Source: Thermoguttaceae bacterium (GTDB lineage Bacteria; Planctomycetota; Planctomycetia; Pirellulales; Thermoguttaceae). From it: 7,027 bases of DNA. Below the pieces are notes generated by a model. It searched no databases, was not told the origin of the DNA, and was given only the letters and a program-made list of their open reading frames with translations. Each line of letters begins with the position of its first letter. Within the stretch, counting starts at the first letter, position 1. The position numbers were made by a program, and so were the translations under genes. Below are positions 6,038-7,027 of the stretch, one piece after another. The stretch is taken from assembly GCA_028695865.1 (NCBI GenBank), contig JAQVID010000160.1, positions 1 to 7,027 of the forward strand. The letters are read 5' to 3'.

Positions 6038-6043
6038 AATATT

Positions 6044-6142
6044 ATGTGCCACGGCCTTGGGTTTGGCTTTAACACGGAACAGGAGGTTCCTCGCCGCTCA
6101 CGAATCATGAGCTTCCTTATAACAGATCGATACGTATCATGA
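6044..6142 (+). CDS. Possible 32-codon leader ORF coupled to dnaN
   Basis: ATG at 6044 opens 32 codons ending in TGA at 6140-6142, which overlaps the dnaN ATG (6139-6141) in the arrangement ATGA. The peptide begins MCHGLGFGFNTEQEVPRRSR and ends SFLITDRYVS; I recognise no family. A second in-frame ATG at 6107 would give only 11 codons. No Shine-Dalgarno precedes 6044. AGGAGG occurs inside the ORF at 6081-6086, within the loop of a small GGAAC/GTTCC hairpin (6076-6090), but is too far from 6107 (20 nt) or dnaN (52 nt) to serve either directly. The ATGA overlap and the lack of a ribosome binding site for dnaN are what support it; it may be chance. Confidence 0.35.
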   Translation: MCHGLGFGFNTEQEVPRRSRIMSFLITDRYVS

Positions 6143-7027
6143 AACTTCGTTGTGAACGAGAGAAATTTTTCCAACTTTTCAATCTGGCTTCTTCTGTTAC
6201 GACTTCGCGCCGCGAGGTCAAACCGATTTTGCAAAATGTTAAAATGATAGCCCAATGCAATCCGAGCCGATTGGTTATACTTGCCTCTGATATGGCGGTG
6301 AGTATTCGTCTGGAGCTGGAACAGAACGTCGAAGTCGATGAAGAGGGCCAAACTATTCTTCCGACTGAAATTACCAAGCGAATCTTGTCTGCCGGTACCG
6401 ATGCCATGATGGAATTCGAAACCGATGGCACGGAGACTTTCATTACAATTGGTAAGTCGCGTTACCGTTTTCCGACGCAATACGCGGGTGAGTTCCCGGA
6501 CGTTCCTGCTTTCGAGGAAACGGTCTATCATCAGGTTTCTGCCCCGGTTATGCATGAATTGATTCGAAGAACGATTTTTGCGACCGAAAATCAAAATAGT
6601 CGGTACGCTTTGCAAGGCGTTCTGTTCGAGTTTACGGATAATCGGATAGCCGCCATTTCGACGGATGGTCGCCGACTGGCCTGTCAGGAAAGCGTGGCCG
6701 AAGTCGTAGGAGATCATTTTTCGGAAAACTCGTCGATCTTCTCGCCGCAAAGTTTGGCTTTGTTCGATAAGTCGCTTGTTGGAAACGAATTTGTCCGTAT
6801 TGCCGTGAGCCAAAATAAAGCGTCCCTGCAGTGTGGTATGACGACCATTCATTGTCAACTGGTCGAAGGCCGTTTTCCCCGATGGCGGAATATCATTCCC
6901 GATACGGCCGGAAAAAACTGTGTCGATCTGATAGTCAGCGCGTTCATGGCGACGCTTGGGCAAGGTCAGGTTTCCACGTCTAAAAACGATCCAGGCACCA
7001 CGATGCATTTTTCCGTTGGAAATCTTG
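6139..7027 (+). CDS. dnaN: DNA polymerase III subunit beta, sliding clamp (5' part; runs off the window)
   Basis: The frame from ATG 6139 stays open to the right edge, 296 codons plus one base, against a usual length of about 365-380, so the last 70-85 residues are missing. DnaN is the ring-shaped dimeric clamp that tethers the replicase to DNA. Family landmarks are clear: KPILQNVK (28-35), SDMAVSIRLE near 50-59, FATENQNSRYALQGVLFE (147-164), AISTDGRRLA (172-181) and EGRFPRWRNIIP (243-254). Two of the three clamp domains are complete and the third has begun. An in-frame stop at 6070-6072 and the family-typical MK(I/L).C.RE start fix the N-terminus. No Shine-Dalgarno lies just upstream, which is odd for an essential, well-expressed gene, and the start overlaps the stop of a 32-codon ORF. 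Codons near 255-296 look more divergent than the rest. Confidence 0.95.
   Translation, partial: MKLRCEREKFFQLFNLASSVTTSRREVKPILQNVKMIAQCNPSRLVILASDMAVSIRLELEQNVEVDEEGQTILPTEITKRILSAGTDAMMEFETDGTETFITIGKSRYRFPTQYAGEFPDVPAFEETVYHQVSAPVMHELIRRTIFATENQNSRYALQGVLFEFTDNRIAAISTDGRRLACQESVAEVVGDHFSENSSIFSPQSLALFDKSLVGNEFVRIAVSQNKASLQCGMTTIHCQLVEGRFPRWRNIIPDTAGKNCVDLIVSAFMATLGQGQVSTSKNDPGTTMHFSVGNL

Larger units (their letters stand above)
5158..6043. other. AT-rich intergenic region, candidate replication origin
   Basis: Nearly 900 bp with no convincing gene, flanked by the divergent HTH gene and dnaN. It contains two perfect DnaA-box matches (5534-5542 and 5668-5676), an A/T-only run at 5768-5793 that could serve as an unwinding element, and inverted repeats. 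The repeats are ACAGT-TAAT-ACTGT (5405-5418), ACTTGTTT/AAACAAGT (5475-5504) and GTTGACA/TGTCAAC (5567-5591). A perfect 11-bp stem-loop follows at 5988-6021. Origins commonly lie next to dnaN or dnaA; dnaA itself is not in the window. Two strict boxes are few for an origin, so this remains a hypothesis. Confidence 0.4.

Noticed and set aside
5145..6043. CRISPR array, insertion sequence or tRNA gene in the spacer
   Set aside because: There are no regularly spaced repeats, no transposase-like frame with terminal repeats, and no tRNA-like fold or T-loop sequence.
6031..7008. Long minus-strand open frame opposite dnaN
   Set aside because: dnaN motifs on the + strand are unmistakable; the opposite frame is arginine-rich with no recognisable domain.

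Overview
The window most likely comes from a bacterium of the PVC superphylum, probably a planctomycete of moderate GC content. Two things point there. The sliding-clamp N-terminus has the form I associate with planctomycete DnaN (a 'CEREK' start and a 'KPILQNVK' motif). There is also a Tat-exported Gfo/Idh/MocA-family oxidoreductase, a paralogous family that is greatly expanded in Planctomycetota, Lentisphaerota and Verrucomicrobiota. The assignment is by pattern recognition only. The coding regions for the ankyrin protein, the oxidoreductase and DnaN are visibly richer in G+C than the spacers. The small HTH gene and the spacers are AT-rich.

Layout, left to right. Positions 1-109 may be the last 35 codons of an upstream + strand gene. 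Positions 110-442 are a spacer with an exact 20-bp tandem duplication, each copy palindromic, and a plausible sigma70-type promoter. Positions 443-2653 (+) encode a 736-residue protein made almost wholly of ankyrin repeats. It converges tail to tail, across only 26 bp, with 2680-4104 (-), a complete secreted Gfo/Idh/MocA oxidoreductase. That gene has a very good promoter (TTGACA-17-TAAAAT) about 250 bp upstream, so it has a long leader. Positions 4644-5144 (-) encode a 166-residue protein with a perfect Shine-Dalgarno, an unusual tripeptide-repeat linker built on 9-bp DNA repeats, and a C-terminal Fis-type helix-turn-helix.

From 5145 to about 6040 lies nearly 900 bp of very AT-rich DNA without a convincing gene. 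It carries two perfect DnaA-box matches (TTATNCACA) in opposite orientation, several inverted repeats, and an 11-bp perfect-stem hairpin just before dnaN. The dnaN gene (beta sliding clamp) starts at 6139 and runs off the right edge. No Shine-Dalgarno is visible for it; instead its start codon overlaps (ATGA) the stop codon of a 32-codon upstream ORF (6044-6142).

Taken together, the right half resembles a replication-origin neighbourhood: an AT-rich DnaA-box spacer between a divergent regulator gene and dnaN. The left half holds an ankyrin scaffold and an exported oxidoreductase with no evident functional link to replication. The points most worth a second look are the candidate origin, the coupled leader ORF of dnaN, the repeat-linker HTH protein, and a promoter-region motif (ATTTTACC(G)GAAAC) shared by the two minus-strand genes.
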